Of a stretch of DNA of 64,000 bases, positions 35,255 to 44,680 are shown one piece after another. This DNA comes from Pseudovibrio denitrificans JCM 12308 (GTDB lineage Bacteria; Pseudomonadota; Alphaproteobacteria; Rhizobiales; Stappiaceae). The notes beneath the pieces were generated by a model, which did no database searches, was not told the DNA's origin, and saw only the letters and a list, made by a program, of their open reading frames with translations. Position 1 is the stretch's first letter, and every line of letters begins with the position of its first letter. The stretch covers positions 1-64,000 of the forward strand of contig NZ_BAZK01000026.1 of the NCBI RefSeq assembly GCF_001310815.1, in the 5' to 3' direction. A program made the translations under genes and the position numbers.

Positions 35255-36389
35255 ATGGACGTTCTGAGTTCAGTTCTTGGTGGTTCGCTCGGAGTCATCA
35301 TCTTTCTTGGCTGTGCTTACCGTGGTCGTGTTTTTCCATGAGTTAGGGCATTTCCTCGTTGCACGCTGGTGCGGCGTCAGGGTTCTTGCGTTCTCAGTCG
35401 GGTTTGGGCCGGAGCTGTTTGGCCGTGATGACAAGCACGGTACGCGCTGGAAGGTTTGTGCCATCCCGCTGGGTGGCTATGTGAAGTTCTCCGGTGATGA
35501 GAATGCTGCAAGTGTTCCGGATCGTGATGAGCAGGCCAGAATGGATGAAGAGACGCGCCGGACTGCATTCTTTGCAAAGAACCCGTGGCAGCGCTCCGCA
35601 ATTGTGGCCGCAGGGCCTATTGCCAATTTTATCCTCGCTATTCTTATCTTTGCAGCAATGTTTGGATTTTTAGGAAAATACGAAACATTGCCGCGTGTGG
35701 ATCAGGTGCGCCCAGGCAGTGCCGCCGAGATGGCTGGCATGATGCCAGGGGACCTGATTGTCGCCATTGATGGCAGCCCTGTAGAGAGCTTTAGTGATGT
35801 TCAGCGTCTCGTGACCGCGAGCGCGGGCGTTCCGATGGAAATCGATGTTGAGCGGGGAGACGCGATCGAGCGTTTGACTGCTACGCCGGAACTGCAGGAA
35901 ATCAGTGATGGTTTTGGAAACACTCAGAAAGTTGGCATTCTGGGTATTCAGCGGAATACTTCCCAAGAAGATATCATAGTGAAGCGATTTGGCCCCGTGG
36001 AAGCCGTAGGTGAAGGGGTAAAAGAGACATGGTATATTCTAGACAGGACATTGGGTTATATTGGCGGTCTCTTCCTTGGTAAAGAAGATCCGGATCAACT
36101 GGGTGGTCCGATTCGCGTAGCGCAAATTTCAGGGCAAGTTGCGACCCATGGTATTTTACCGCTAATTAACCTTACCGCAGTTTTGTCAATTTCTATTGGT
36201 TTACTCAACCTCATGCCGGTTCCCATGCTGGATGGGGGGCACTTGCTGTACTACATCATCGAGATTGTAAGGGGGAAGCCGTTGAGTGAAAAACTGCAGG
36301 ATTTCGGGTTCCGTATCGGAATCACTCTGGTTCTACTTCTAATGGTTTTTGCGACCTGGAATGATCTGCGGTCGATAATCGGCTCTTAG
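35255..36389 (+). CDS. rseP: Site-2 protease RseP, frameshifted near 35305
   Basis: Intramembrane zinc protease acting in envelope-stress signalling. The catalytic frame has FFHELGHFLVARWCG (HExxH), one PDZ domain, and NLMPVPMLDGGHLLYY. That frame has no good start; its first ATG-like codon is at 35277. A natural start at ATG 35255 (MDVLSSVLGGSLGVII) lies in a different frame that stops after 30 codons. The shift is +1, meaning one extra base (GG for G at 35309) or two missing (CCC read as C near 35302). The latter would give the usual IIPFLAVLTVVVFF. The restored length is about 378. Confidence 0.9.
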
Positions 36390-36590
36390 GTAAGTTGCGT
36401 AACCGAAGGTTGGGCAAAGGATTGGGCAAATTGCATTAAATCCGGTTGTGGCGCCTTGCTTTACTCTGAAAACCTTGTACAAAGTTCCTAGGTGTTTCAG
36501 ATTCTATCCATTACCCTGAAGCGCATTAGTGATCTGAGGATCAGGGGACTAGTGCAACTTCAGGCTGAAAATAAAAGGCATAGCAGTTCT

Positions 36591-38948
36591 ATGCAGTCAT
36601 TTAAGAACCTGTCACGTGTGTCGCTTTTGGCAATGGCCGTTGCAGCTACTAGTACAGTTGCTCCGGTTGGGGTTCCGTTCATCGGAGCAGGGGTTGCCGA
36701 GGCCGCGGTGGTTAACAAGATTGTCGTCAACGGTGCTACCCGCATCGAAGACGAAACAGTTCGTAACTACCTGACTATCCGTCCAGGAAAATCGTTTTCT
36801 GCAATTGATATCGACGAGAGCCTGACTACGCTTTATGCGACCGGTCTGTTTGCTGATGTTTCCATCGAGCAGCGCGGTGGCACTCTTGTTGTTGATGTTA
36901 AAGAAAACCCAGTTATCGGCAAAATCTCCTTCGAAGGTAACAAGCGACTGACAGACCAGGCTCTGCAATCAGTCGTGCGTTCTTCCGAGCGTTCCATGCT
37001 GACACGGGCGCGTGTTCAGTCTGATGCTCAGAACCTTCTGGAAGCTTATCGTCGCTCCGGTCGCTATCGTGCGTCTGTTGAGCCGAAGATTATTGAGCGC
37101 GCTAATAACCGTGTGGATCTGGTTTTTGAAATCGAAGAAGGTGATAAGACCGGCGTTGCCCGTATTTCCTTCATCGGTAACAAAGCTTTCTCCGACGGCT
37201 ATCTGCGTGAGCAGATCCAGACCCGCGAAAGTGGTTTCCTTGGCTGGTTGCGTACAACCGACGTGTATGACCCGGATCGCCTTGAGGTGGATCAGGAAGC
37301 TCTGCGTCAGTTCTACTACCAGAAGGGTTACGCTGACTTCCGTGTTGTTTCTGCCGTTGCAGATCTGGACCGTGAACAGAACATCTTCTACGTGACTTTC
37401 ACAGTTGATGAAGGTGAGCAGTACGAGTTCGGTGATATCGAAATCGATACTTCTCTGTCCGCGATTGATCCAGAAGCCATGCGTCAGTATCTGCGCACTC
37501 AGTCTGGTGATACTTACAACTCTCTCGAAGTTGAAAAGACGCTTGAAGCTCTGACGCTGGAAGTTTCCAAAGCAGGCTACGCGTTTGCTCAGGTTCGCCC
37601 TCGCGGTGAACGTGACTACGAGAATAAGACTGTTTCGATCACTTACCTGATCGAAGAAGGTCCGCGTGTTTACGTTGAGCGTATCAATGTTCGCGGTAAC
37701 GACCGCACACGCGAATACGTGATCCGCCGCGAGTTTGATCTTGCTGAAGGTGATGCATATAACCGTATCCTGCTGGATAAGGCTGAGCGTCGTCTGCGTA
37801 ACACTCGTTACTTCAAGAACGTTCGCATTACCCGCCAGCAGGGCAGCGCTCCTGACCGTGTGATCATCAATGTGGATGTTGAAGAGCAGCCAACCGGTGA
37901 AGTTTCATTCGGTGTGGGTTACTCCACCTCTGACGGTGTGATCGGTGATATCTCCATCACCGAGCGCAACTTCCTTGGTCGTGGTCAGTACGTTAAAGCT
38001 GCTGTTGGTGGTGGTACTGATAACCAGAAGTATGAGTTCAAGTTCGTTGAGCCATTCTTCATGGGTCGCCGTATCTCTGCGGGTCTGGATGTATACCGCC
38101 GCGTATACGACCAGAACAGCTCCCGTGCTTACGAAGAGCAGACAACTGGTGGTGCAGTGAACTTCGGTCTTCCGCTTCGCGAAGATGAGTTGACGCTGAA
38201 CCTGTTCTACAAGCTGTACCAGCGTGACCTGACCCGTAGCGATTCTACCGGTATTAGTGATTGTGCAGACGGTGTGTCTTTGGGTGTCTGTGACTCTCTT
38301 GGTCAGTACACAACGTCTCTTGCGGGCTTCTCTTTGGTCTACAATACGCTGGATAACAACCTGAACCCACGTGACGGTTATGTCGCTTCTTATGAGCAGG
38401 AAATCGCCGGTCTGGGTGGTGAATCTCAGTACGTTCGCGGTCAAGTTAAAGCGAGTGCATTCGAAGAGCTTTATGCTGAATGGGGTCTTGTTGGCTTCGT
38501 GAAAGGTTCTGCTGGCTACATCGAATCCATCGGAAACCGTCTGCGTGTAACTGACCAGTTCCAGGGCTCTCCAGATCGCATTCGTGGTTTTGCGACCAAC
38601 GGTTACGGTCCTCGTGATGCTGTCGGTGGTGATGCACTTGGTGGTAAGTACTACGTTGCTGGTACTGTTGAAGGTCAGTTCCCGTTCCCGGTCTTCCCTG
38701 AAGAGCTTGGATTGTCTGGTGCAGTCTTTGCTGATGCGGGCTCCTTGTGGGGTATCGACAGCGAGCTTTCCAGCGTGATTGGCAGTACTATCCAATCTGA
38801 AGACTTCGATCTGCGTGCTTCGGTTGGTGTTGGTGTGCTGTGGCAGTCTCCGTTTGGGCCGCTGCGTGCTGACTTTGCTTGGCCTGTGCTCAAAAACGAT
38901 GTTGATGAAACGCAGGTATTCAAGCTCAGCGGTGGTACACGCTTCTGA
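36591..38948 (+). CDS. bamA: Outer membrane protein assembly factor BamA
   Basis: Central outer-membrane beta-barrel insertase. 785 residues from ATG 36591, which gives a good signal peptide ending GVAEA before AVVNKIVVNG. The open frame extends to 36492, but those residues do not look like a signal sequence. Five POTRA domains span about 45-420, then a 16-strand barrel with FFMGRRISAGLDVY, the VRGF-type motif DRIRGFATNGYGPRD in loop 6, and a terminal aromatic residue (GGTRF). It lies between rseP and lpxD as in most Alphaproteobacteria. Confidence 0.95.
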   Translation: MQSFKNLSRVSLLAMAVAATSTVAPVGVPFIGAGVAEAAVVNKIVVNGATRIEDETVRNYLTIRPGKSFSAIDIDESLTTLYATGLFADVSIEQRGGTLVVDVKENPVIGKISFEGNKRLTDQALQSVVRSSERSMLTRARVQSDAQNLLEAYRRSGRYRASVEPKIIERANNRVDLVFEIEEGDKTGVARISFIGNKAFSDGYLREQIQTRESGFLGWLRTTDVYDPDRLEVDQEALRQFYYQKGYADFRVVSAVADLDREQNIFYVTFTVDEGEQYEFGDIEIDTSLSAIDPEAMRQYLRTQSGDTYNSLEVEKTLEALTLEVSKAGYAFAQVRPRGERDYENKTVSITYLIEEGPRVYVERINVRGNDRTREYVIRREFDLAEGDAYNRILLDKAERRLRNTRYFKNVRITRQQGSAPDRVIINVDVEEQPTGEVSFGVGYSTSDGVIGDISITERNFLGRGQYVKAAVGGGTDNQKYEFKFVEPFFMGRRISAGLDVYRRVYDQNSSRAYEEQTTGGAVNFGLPLREDELTLNLFYKLYQRDLTRSDSTGISDCADGVSLGVCDSLGQYTTSLAGFSLVYNTLDNNLNPRDGYVASYEQEIAGLGGESQYVRGQVKASAFEELYAEWGLVGFVKGSAGYIESIGNRLRVTDQFQGSPDRIRGFATNGYGPRDAVGGDALGGKYYVAGTVEGQFPFPVFPEELGLSGAVFADAGSLWGIDSELSSVIGSTIQSEDFDLRASVGVGVLWQSPFGPLRADFAWPVLKNDVDETQVFKLSGGTRF

Positions 38949-38968
38949 TCCGCTTAAAATTTGATTAT

Positions 38969-39005
38969 AATCGGTCGCCGAAACCCTCGGCGGCCGATTT
39001 TTTTT
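38969..39005 (+). terminator. Terminator after bamA
   Basis: AATCGGTCGCCGA (38969-38981) pairs with TCGGCGGCCGATT (38987-38999), 13 bp with one G-T wobble, loop AACCC. An uninterrupted T-run of eight ends at 39005. The lpxD start is only 11 bases beyond it. Confidence 0.88.
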
Positions 39006-39015
39006 GTAGGACCCT

Positions 39016-40080
39016 ATGACAGAACCATCAAATCAGTCTGAAATGAGCCCGGTTTTCTTCCCTGAAGCTCAAACAATAACAGTTAAGCAAGTTGCTGAAT
39101 GGGCTGGGGCGGAGATTGTTCGTGGTGATCGTGAGCTGACCATTTCTGGTGTCGCTCCGCTGGATGAAGGCGTTCCCGGAACGCTCGTATTCATCGATAA
39201 CCCTAAGTATCTGGATCAGCTTGAAGGGACCAAGGCAACAGCTTGTCTGGTGAGCAAGAAACATCTGGAGAAGGTTCCTGAGGGCGTTGTTCCGCTGCTT
39301 GCTAAAGAGCCGTATCGCTCACTGGCGAAAGTTCTGGCGGAACTTTACCCGGATGCTATGCGGCCACTACCTGTAACTCATGAGACTTCCGTTAGTCCGC
39401 GCGCTTATCTCGAAGAGAGTGCGAAGCTGGGTGAAGGTGTTGTTGTTGAAGCAGGTGCCGTGATTGGCGCTGAAGTGGTGATTGGGGCCGGGTCTCGCAT
39501 TGGTCCGAATGCTGTGATTGCTGCCAACTGTCAGTTGGGCGAGAATTGTTCCATCGGAGCAAATGCCAGCCTGCAGCATTCCGTGCTTGGCGACCGTGTC
39601 ATTATTCACCCAAACGTAAGCTTGGGACAGGATGGCTTTGGCTTTGCGATGGGTCCAGGCGGACATATCAAGGTTCCCCAGCTGGGCCGAGTTGTGCTAG
39701 GAAATGATGTTGAAATTGGTGCTGGCTCCTGTATAGACCGCGGTGCGAACCGTGATACGACTGTGGGCGATGGAACCAAGATTGATAATCAGGTTCAGGT
39801 TGGCCACAACGTGAATATTGGCAAGCACTGTGTGATTGTTTCTCAGGTGGGGATCTCTGGAAGTTCGACCCTTGAGGATTACGTCGTTCTGGGCGGGCAG
39901 GCTGGTGTTTCCGGCCATGTTCGCATTGGAATGGGTGCACAGGTTGCTGGTGTGAGTGCAGTGCACGACGATCTGGCGCCAGGTGGGCGTTATGGTGGTG
40001 TTCCGGCACGGCCGATCCGTGAGTGGTTCAAGGAAATGACCGTACTGCGTCGTCTGACGTCTCAGAGCGGCAAGAAATAA
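39016..40080 (+). CDS. lpxD: UDP-3-O-(3-hydroxyacyl)glucosamine N-acyltransferase
   Basis: Third step of lipid A synthesis: N-acylation of UDP-3-O-acyl-glucosamine. 354 residues. An N-terminal uridine-binding domain (to about 110) precedes a left-handed beta-helix of hexapeptide repeats, and the catalytic His lies in QVQVGHNVNIGKHC. TAGGA precedes the ATG at 39016. The upstream terminator ends 11 bases before the start, so this gene may have little leader of its own or depend on read-through from bamA. Confidence 0.95.
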   Translation: MTEPSNQSEMSPVFFPEAQTITVKQVAEWAGAEIVRGDRELTISGVAPLDEGVPGTLVFIDNPKYLDQLEGTKATACLVSKKHLEKVPEGVVPLLAKEPYRSLAKVLAELYPDAMRPLPVTHETSVSPRAYLEESAKLGEGVVVEAGAVIGAEVVIGAGSRIGPNAVIAANCQLGENCSIGANASLQHSVLGDRVIIHPNVSLGQDGFGFAMGPGGHIKVPQLGRVVLGNDVEIGAGSCIDRGANRDTTVGDGTKIDNQVQVGHNVNIGKHCVIVSQVGISGSSTLEDYVVLGGQAGVSGHVRIGMGAQVAGVSAVHDDLAPGGRYGGVPARPIREWFKEMTVLRRLTSQSGKK

Positions 40081-40203
40081 CAGATTAGAACCGGGAGTTT
40101 CTCCCGATAGTTAACTGGGGTGGCTGGTGAATGAGGAGGGCGTGTCCTCACTGTCTCTAAGAGAGACGAGCGCCAGTCCAACCAATATTGCTGAGGCATT
40201 ATT

Positions 40204-40680
40204 ATGAGTGATGTAGAGACCAAAACACTGGAAGCTGCGGATATCATGCGGGTTATGGAGCTGCTGCCCCACCGCTATCCATTCCTGATGATCGACCGTA
40301 TCGTTGATATGGACGGTGATAATTCTGGTGTTGGTATCAAGAATGTAACCATCAATGAGCCACATTTTCAGGGGCATTTTCCTAGCCAGCCTGTGATGCC
40401 GGGCGTTCTGCTTATCGAAGCGATGGCTCAGACTGCTGGTGCGCTTTGCGTTCATGCCCGTGAAAAGACGGATGTGCCTTCTCTGGTTTACTTTATGACC
40501 ATCGATAAGTGTAAGTTCCGTAAGCCAGTGGTTCCTGGTGATCAGGTCCGCTTTCATGTGAAGAAGATCCGCAACCGCGCAACCATCTGGAAGTTCGAAG
40601 GTGTTGCAATGGTTGATGGTCAGAAGGTCGCTGAAGCTGAAATCAGCGCGATGCTTGTCGATTCAGACGAGGCGAATTGA
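40204..40680 (+). CDS. fabZ: 3-hydroxyacyl-ACP dehydratase FabZ
   Basis: Dehydrates 3-hydroxyacyl-ACP in fatty-acid synthesis and competes with LpxA for substrate. 158 residues, hot-dog fold. LLPHRYPFLMIDR leads to the active-site segment HFQGHFPSQPVMPGVLLIEA, with catalytic H58 and E72. GAGG lies upstream. A 123-base gap separates it from lpxD. Confidence 0.96.
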   Translation: MSDVETKTLEAADIMRVMELLPHRYPFLMIDRIVDMDGDNSGVGIKNVTINEPHFQGHFPSQPVMPGVLLIEAMAQTAGALCVHAREKTDVPSLVYFMTIDKCKFRKPVVPGDQVRFHVKKIRNRATIWKFEGVAMVDGQKVAEAEISAMLVDSDEAN

Positions 40681-40688
40681 GGTCATTG

Positions 40689-41489
40689 ATGCAACAGATT
40701 CATCCCACCGCAATTATCGAGGATGGGGCCGTACTTGGAGAGAATGTCAAGATCGGTCCTTACTGCATGGTGGGGCCCAAGGTAACACTTGGCGATGATG
40801 TAGAGCTTGTTTCGCATGTGGTGATCGCTGGACGGACAGCCATTGGTGCCCGGACTAAGGTCTTTCCGTTTGCAAGCTTGGGGCATCAGCCGCAGGATCT
40901 GAAGTTTTCCGGTGAAGATACGCTTCTGGAGATCGGTGAAGACAACCAGATCCGTGAGCATGCGACCATGAACCCTGGCACTGCCGGTGGTGGTGGCGTC
41001 ACGCGGGTTGGTAATGGCGGTCTGTTCATGATGGGCACCCATGTGGGGCATGACTGTATCGTAGGCAACAACGTCATTCTGGCGAACAATGCGACGCTTG
41101 CTGGCCATGTGGAAGTTGAAGACTTCGTGATCTTTGGTGGTCTATCTGCTGTACGTCAGTGGTGCCGTGTTGGCTCGCATGCCATCGTTGGTGGTTTGAC
41201 CGGCGTTGAGTTTGATGTGATCCCTTATGGTTCCGTTATTGGTGATCGCGCGCGCCTGGCCGGGCTCAATCTGATTGGTTTGAAGCGCCGCAACTTCTCT
41301 CGTGAAGAAATCCATGCTCTTCGTGGAGCCTATAAGGAAGTCTTCAACAGTGAGGAGGGAACGCTGCGGTCTCGTGCTGAGGCTGTGCGCACCAAATACG
41401 CTGAGTTTGAAGGTGTGCAGACGATGACGTCGTTCATGCTGGAAGATGAGAAGCGCCGGTTCTGTACGCCGCGCAACAATGGCGAATAA
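40689..41489 (+). CDS. lpxA: UDP-N-acetylglucosamine O-acyltransferase
   Basis: First step of lipid A synthesis. 266 residues, a left-handed beta-helix of hexapeptide repeats with a helical C-terminus. The catalytic His is in MGTHVGHDCIVGNN, and the family motif LIGLKRRNFSREEI follows. The start at ATG 40689 has TTGAGG just upstream; the frame is open a little further to a TTG at 40677. lpxI follows after 17 bases. Confidence 0.96.
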   Translation: MQQIHPTAIIEDGAVLGENVKIGPYCMVGPKVTLGDDVELVSHVVIAGRTAIGARTKVFPFASLGHQPQDLKFSGEDTLLEIGEDNQIREHATMNPGTAGGGGVTRVGNGGLFMMGTHVGHDCIVGNNVILANNATLAGHVEVEDFVIFGGLSAVRQWCRVGSHAIVGGLTGVEFDVIPYGSVIGDRARLAGLNLIGLKRRNFSREEIHALRGAYKEVFNSEEGTLRSRAEAVRTKYAEFEGVQTMTSFMLEDEKRRFCTPRNNGE

Positions 41490-41506
41490 GGGTCTGTTTT
41501 GAGTTC

Positions 41507-42367
41507 ATGGTGAAACAGGCGCCTATTGCTGTGATTGCTGGTGGTGGCGACTTACCGGGTTTGGTCATTCGTTCAGCTATGGCGCAAGGACGTGAAGTCG
41601 TTACTATTGCGATTAAGGGGGAGGCAGATGCCTCCCTTTCTGCGTTTAATCCCGTTGAGCTTGGCTGGGGGCAGATTGGCAAACTGTTCTCTACGTTGAA
41701 ATCCAAAGGCGTGCGTGACGTTGTATTGATCGGCGGTGTGCAGCAGCGCCCGGATTTTACGTCCATCCTTGGGGATTTTGGTACGATGTGGCGCTTGCCG
41801 CGTATTATTGCTGCTGTTGTTGGTGGTGATGATCATCTGTTGGTGAAAGTTGCCGGGATATTTGAGCGAGAGGGACTGCACGTGGTTGGTGCTCATGAAG
41901 TTGCTCCTGAACTGGTTGCAAGTCTGGGACATGTGGCTGGTCCGAAGCCAAGCAAGAAGGCCTTGAGTGATATGACGCTTGCCATTGAGGCGGTAGATGC
42001 GCTTGGGCGGCTGGATATCGGGCAGGGCGCGATTGCTGTTAATGCGCGCGTTGTGGCGGTTGAAGGGGCGGAAGGCACAGATGCCATGCTTGAGCGTGTT
42101 GCCGCCTTGCGTGAAAACGGGCGTGTCCGCTCTAAGGGTGCTGCTGGTGTGCTTGTGAAGTGCTCTAAGCCGCAGCAGGACCTTCGTTTGGATATGCCGG
42201 GCATTGGGCCTCAAACCATCCGCAAAGCGGCTGAGGCACAGCTACAAGGCGTTTGCGTGGAAGCTGGGCGCGTTCTTGTTGCACATCGCGATGAGGTTGA
42301 ACGCCTCTGCGATGAGCTGGGTGTATTTCTTTATGGCTGCACACGCGGTGAAGAGGCTGAGGCATGA
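41507..42367 (+). CDS. lpxI: UDP-2,3-diacylglucosamine diphosphatase LpxI
   Basis: Hydrolyses UDP-2,3-diacylglucosamine to lipid X. It replaces LpxH in Alphaproteobacteria (formerly DUF1009). 286 residues. The N-terminal IAVIAGGGDLPGLVIRSA motif, VLIGGVQQRPDF, and the C-terminal CSKPQQDLRLDMPGIGPQTI, which supplies conserved metal-site residues, are present. It overlaps lpxB by 4 bases. Confidence 0.94.
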   Translation: MVKQAPIAVIAGGGDLPGLVIRSAMAQGREVVTIAIKGEADASLSAFNPVELGWGQIGKLFSTLKSKGVRDVVLIGGVQQRPDFTSILGDFGTMWRLPRIIAAVVGGDDHLLVKVAGIFEREGLHVVGAHEVAPELVASLGHVAGPKPSKKALSDMTLAIEAVDALGRLDIGQGAIAVNARVVAVEGAEGTDAMLERVAALRENGRVRSKGAAGVLVKCSKPQQDLRLDMPGIGPQTIRKAAEAQLQGVCVEAGRVLVAHRDEVERLCDELGVFLYGCTRGEEAEA

Positions 42368-43560
42368 GCGAGTCGGAAACCGTAAAGCCCTTCAAACTGT
42401 TCTTTGTTGTTGGTGAAGAATCCGGTGACCAGCTTGGTGCTGAAGTGATCAAAGCTTTGCGGGCACGCATTGGTGATCGCCTAGAGGTTTGCGGGCTTGG
42501 TGGTGAGCGGATGGCTGCGCAGGGTGTTCAGTCCATCTTTCCACTGCATGATATTGCCGTGATGGGCATCACGGCTGTTCTGGAGCGCTTGCCGACCATT
42601 ATTCGCCGCGTGCATCAGACGGTTGATGCGGTGATTGCCGAGCAGCCGGATCTACTGCTTATCATCGACTCCCCGGATTTTACGCATAATGTGGCCAAGC
42701 GTGTGCGCAAGAAAGCGCCGCATATTCCGGTGGTGGATTATGTGAGCCCGTCCGTTTGGGCTTGGCGTCCCGGCCGGGCGAAGAAGATGGCGGCTTATGT
42801 GGATCAGCTGCTTGCGCTGCTGCCGTTTGAGCCCGATGCGCATAAGCGCCTTGGTGGGCCGCCTTGCGATTATGTAGGGCATCCGCTGATCGAGCGTCTG
42901 GATGATTTGCGTCCTGCTGCCGGTGAACGTGCTGAGTTGGGAGATGGCAAGAAACAGCTGGTGGTGCTTCCGGGGTCGCGGACCAGTGAGGTTTCGCGGT
43001 TGCTGGAGCCGTTTGGCAAAGCTGTTGAGCTGATCTGTGCGCAGGATCCGGATGTGGAGGTGACCATTCCGGCGGTGCCGCATCAGGAACAGCGCATTCG
43101 CGAAGGTGTGAAGTCATGGAAAGTGCAGCCGTGTATTGTGACGGGAGAGGCTGAAAAGTTTGCGGCTCTCCGGCGTGCCAATGCTGCGCTCGCAGCGAGT
43201 GGAACGGTTTCTCTGGAGCTGGCGATTGCCGGTGTGCCCATGGTGATTGCGTATAAGCTTGACTGGTTCTTCCGCCGCCTGAAGCAGATCAACCGCTTTA
43301 TCAAGATTGTCGCGGTGGACACTATTGTGCTGCCGAACCTTGTTCTGGGTGATTACAGCATCAAGGAATACATCGAGGAAGAGGCTAGCCCTGAAGCGCT
43401 CAGCAAGGGGGTTCTGGCGCTGCTTTCTGACAGTCCGGAGCGGCAGGCGCAGCTGGATGCATTTTCTCGTATTGATGAAAAGATGCGCTTGCCGGAGGGT
43501 GAAAGCCAGGCGGGTAAAGCCGCGCGGATCATTCTGGAGACGGCTGGTCTCTCAGTTTAA
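42364..43560 (+). CDS. lpxB: Lipid-A-disaccharide synthase
   Basis: GT19 glycosyltransferase that joins UDP-diacylglucosamine and lipid X. 398 residues. N-terminal VVGEESGDQLGAEVIKAL, then YVSPSVWAWRPGRAKKM, LLPFEPD, LPGSRTSEV, and the C-terminal sugar-nucleotide site AALAASGTVSLELAIAGVPMVIAYK are visible. It ends the lipid A operon; a terminator follows at 43657. Confidence 0.95.
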   Translation: MSESETVKPFKLFFVVGEESGDQLGAEVIKALRARIGDRLEVCGLGGERMAAQGVQSIFPLHDIAVMGITAVLERLPTIIRRVHQTVDAVIAEQPDLLLIIDSPDFTHNVAKRVRKKAPHIPVVDYVSPSVWAWRPGRAKKMAAYVDQLLALLPFEPDAHKRLGGPPCDYVGHPLIERLDDLRPAAGERAELGDGKKQLVVLPGSRTSEVSRLLEPFGKAVELICAQDPDVEVTIPAVPHQEQRIREGVKSWKVQPCIVTGEAEKFAALRRANAALAASGTVSLELAIAGVPMVIAYKLDWFFRRLKQINRFIKIVAVDTIVLPNLVLGDYSIKEYIEEEASPEALSKGVLALLSDSPERQAQLDAFSRIDEKMRLPEGESQAGKAARIILETAGLSV

Positions 43561-43656
43561 GTGCTTTTCAAAATGATTCATAAAATGGGTGTAGCTCATT
43601 GAAAACGAAGAGTTATTTGACTTGTCACTTAAAGTGGTGCTTTAAGTTGAAATCTG

Positions 43657-43688
43657 AAAGGCCTGAGGGAAACTTCAGGCCTTTTTTA
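43657..43688 (+). terminator. Terminator after lpxB
   Basis: AAAGGCCTGA (43657-43666) pairs with TCAGGCCTTT (43675-43684) around an 8-base loop, with a T-run to 43687. It separates the lipid A operon from the convergent secreted-protein island. Confidence 0.85.
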
Positions 43689-43695
43689 TGTGCGC

Positions 43696-44151
43696 TCAGT
43701 TGCTCAGCACCTTGATGTCGAGGGTGCCGCGGCAGGTGCCATCCGAGAAAACGCCGGTGGCTTCTTGACTTCCCACAAGGCCTGTGGCGGCGAGTTCCAC
43801 ATCAACGGGTGTTTTGCTCTCGTCATCCGGGAAGATGATTTCATACTCGTTCTCAATGGAGAAGATGCCAGCGCTTACGCTGCCGCCGATGGAAATCACG
43901 AGGATGTCGTGGCCTTTGTCGGTTCCACGTTTGAGGGCATCATTGGTGGAATCCGGATGGTTCTTGGTGGTGAAGCCTTCGCCGTAGCGCTTTGCGCAGG
44001 TGCCGTCATCCGGGCTGCCGTCGGTCATGGACAAGTTGGAGAAGGCGATTTCTTTGTCGCCCGGACCCAACCTTTGGGCGACGGCCAGCGCGGAGGTGCT
44101 GGTGATGGCCAGTGTCGTAAGGATGATCGCGGGATAGAATAGAGCTTTCAT
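43696..44151 (-). CDS. Secreted two-cysteine protein, paralogue 1 of five
   Basis: 151 residues. A signal peptide ends TSALA (residue 23). The mature domain has the marks shared by the five local paralogues: C52 in TCAKRYGEGF, the FSIENEYEIIFPDD block near 97-110, and ATGVFSDGTCRG with C140. The two conserved cysteines probably form a disulfide in the periplasm or outside the cell. It aligns without gaps to the next two genes. It lies 10 bases downstream of paralogue 2, so paralogues 3-2-1 form one operon. I do not recognise a family or function. The frame is open further upstream, but ATG 44151 begins the signal peptide. Confidence 0.85.
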   Translation of the reverse strand: MKALFYPAIILTTLAITSTSALAVAQRLGPGDKEIAFSNLSMTDGSPDDGTCAKRYGEGFTTKNHPDSTNDALKRGTDKGHDILVISIGGSVSAGIFSIENEYEIIFPDDESKTPVDVELAATGLVGSQEATGVFSDGTCRGTLDIKVLSN

Positions 44152-44161
44152 GATATTCTCA

Positions 44162-44668
44162 CTACTTCTTGTCTGGGCCATTGCTCTGTTTTGATGAGTA
44201 GGTCTTGCCGTTATGCAAGGTTGTCAGCTCGATTGTTATTTCGCCGACGCATGTGCCGTCTGAGAAAACGCCGGTGGCGCGGCCTGCGCCTATAAAGCCA
44301 GTTGCTGCGAGTTGCAGTTTGACTGGCTGTCCGTTTCCTTCATTTGGAAAGGTGAACTTGTACTGGTTTTCAATGGAGTACACACCGCTTCCGACATATC
44401 CACCCAGGTAGATGAGTTCGATCTTTTGACCTTCGGATGTGGTAACCAGACGTTCCTTTTCAATCGTCGCTGCATGGCCTTTTGTTATGAAACTCTTGCC
44501 GTAGCGCTGTCTGCATATGTTTGCATCTGCCTTGTTGTGGAGCGGGGTGACATTCGAGAAGGTCGTGATTTTATCGCCGAGGCCAACACGAATGCTTAGC
44601 GCTTCAGCCACGGTTGTTGTGTGGCCAAAAATAAACAAGCTCAGAGCTGCACATATGACAGCTTTCAT
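44162..44668 (-). CDS. Secreted two-cysteine protein, paralogue 2 of five
   Basis: 168 residues. The signal peptide (MKAVICAALSLFIFG...) ends near AEALS. Shared motifs are at the same positions as in paralogues 1 and 3: C52 in ICRQRYGKSF, YSIENQYKFTFPNE, and ATGVFSDGTCVG with C140. It is the most diverged of the three-gene operon and has an extra basic C-terminal tail of about 17 residues (GKTYSSKQSNGPDKK). AGGATAAA lies before the ATG. It starts 12 bases after paralogue 3. Function unknown. Confidence 0.83.
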   Translation of the reverse strand: MKAVICAALSLFIFGHTTTVAEALSIRVGLGDKITTFSNVTPLHNKADANICRQRYGKSFITKGHAATIEKERLVTTSEGQKIELIYLGGYVGSGVYSIENQYKFTFPNEGNGQPVKLQLAATGFIGAGRATGVFSDGTCVGEITIELTTLHNGKTYSSKQSNGPDKK

Positions 44669-44680
44669 CGGGCGTTTATC

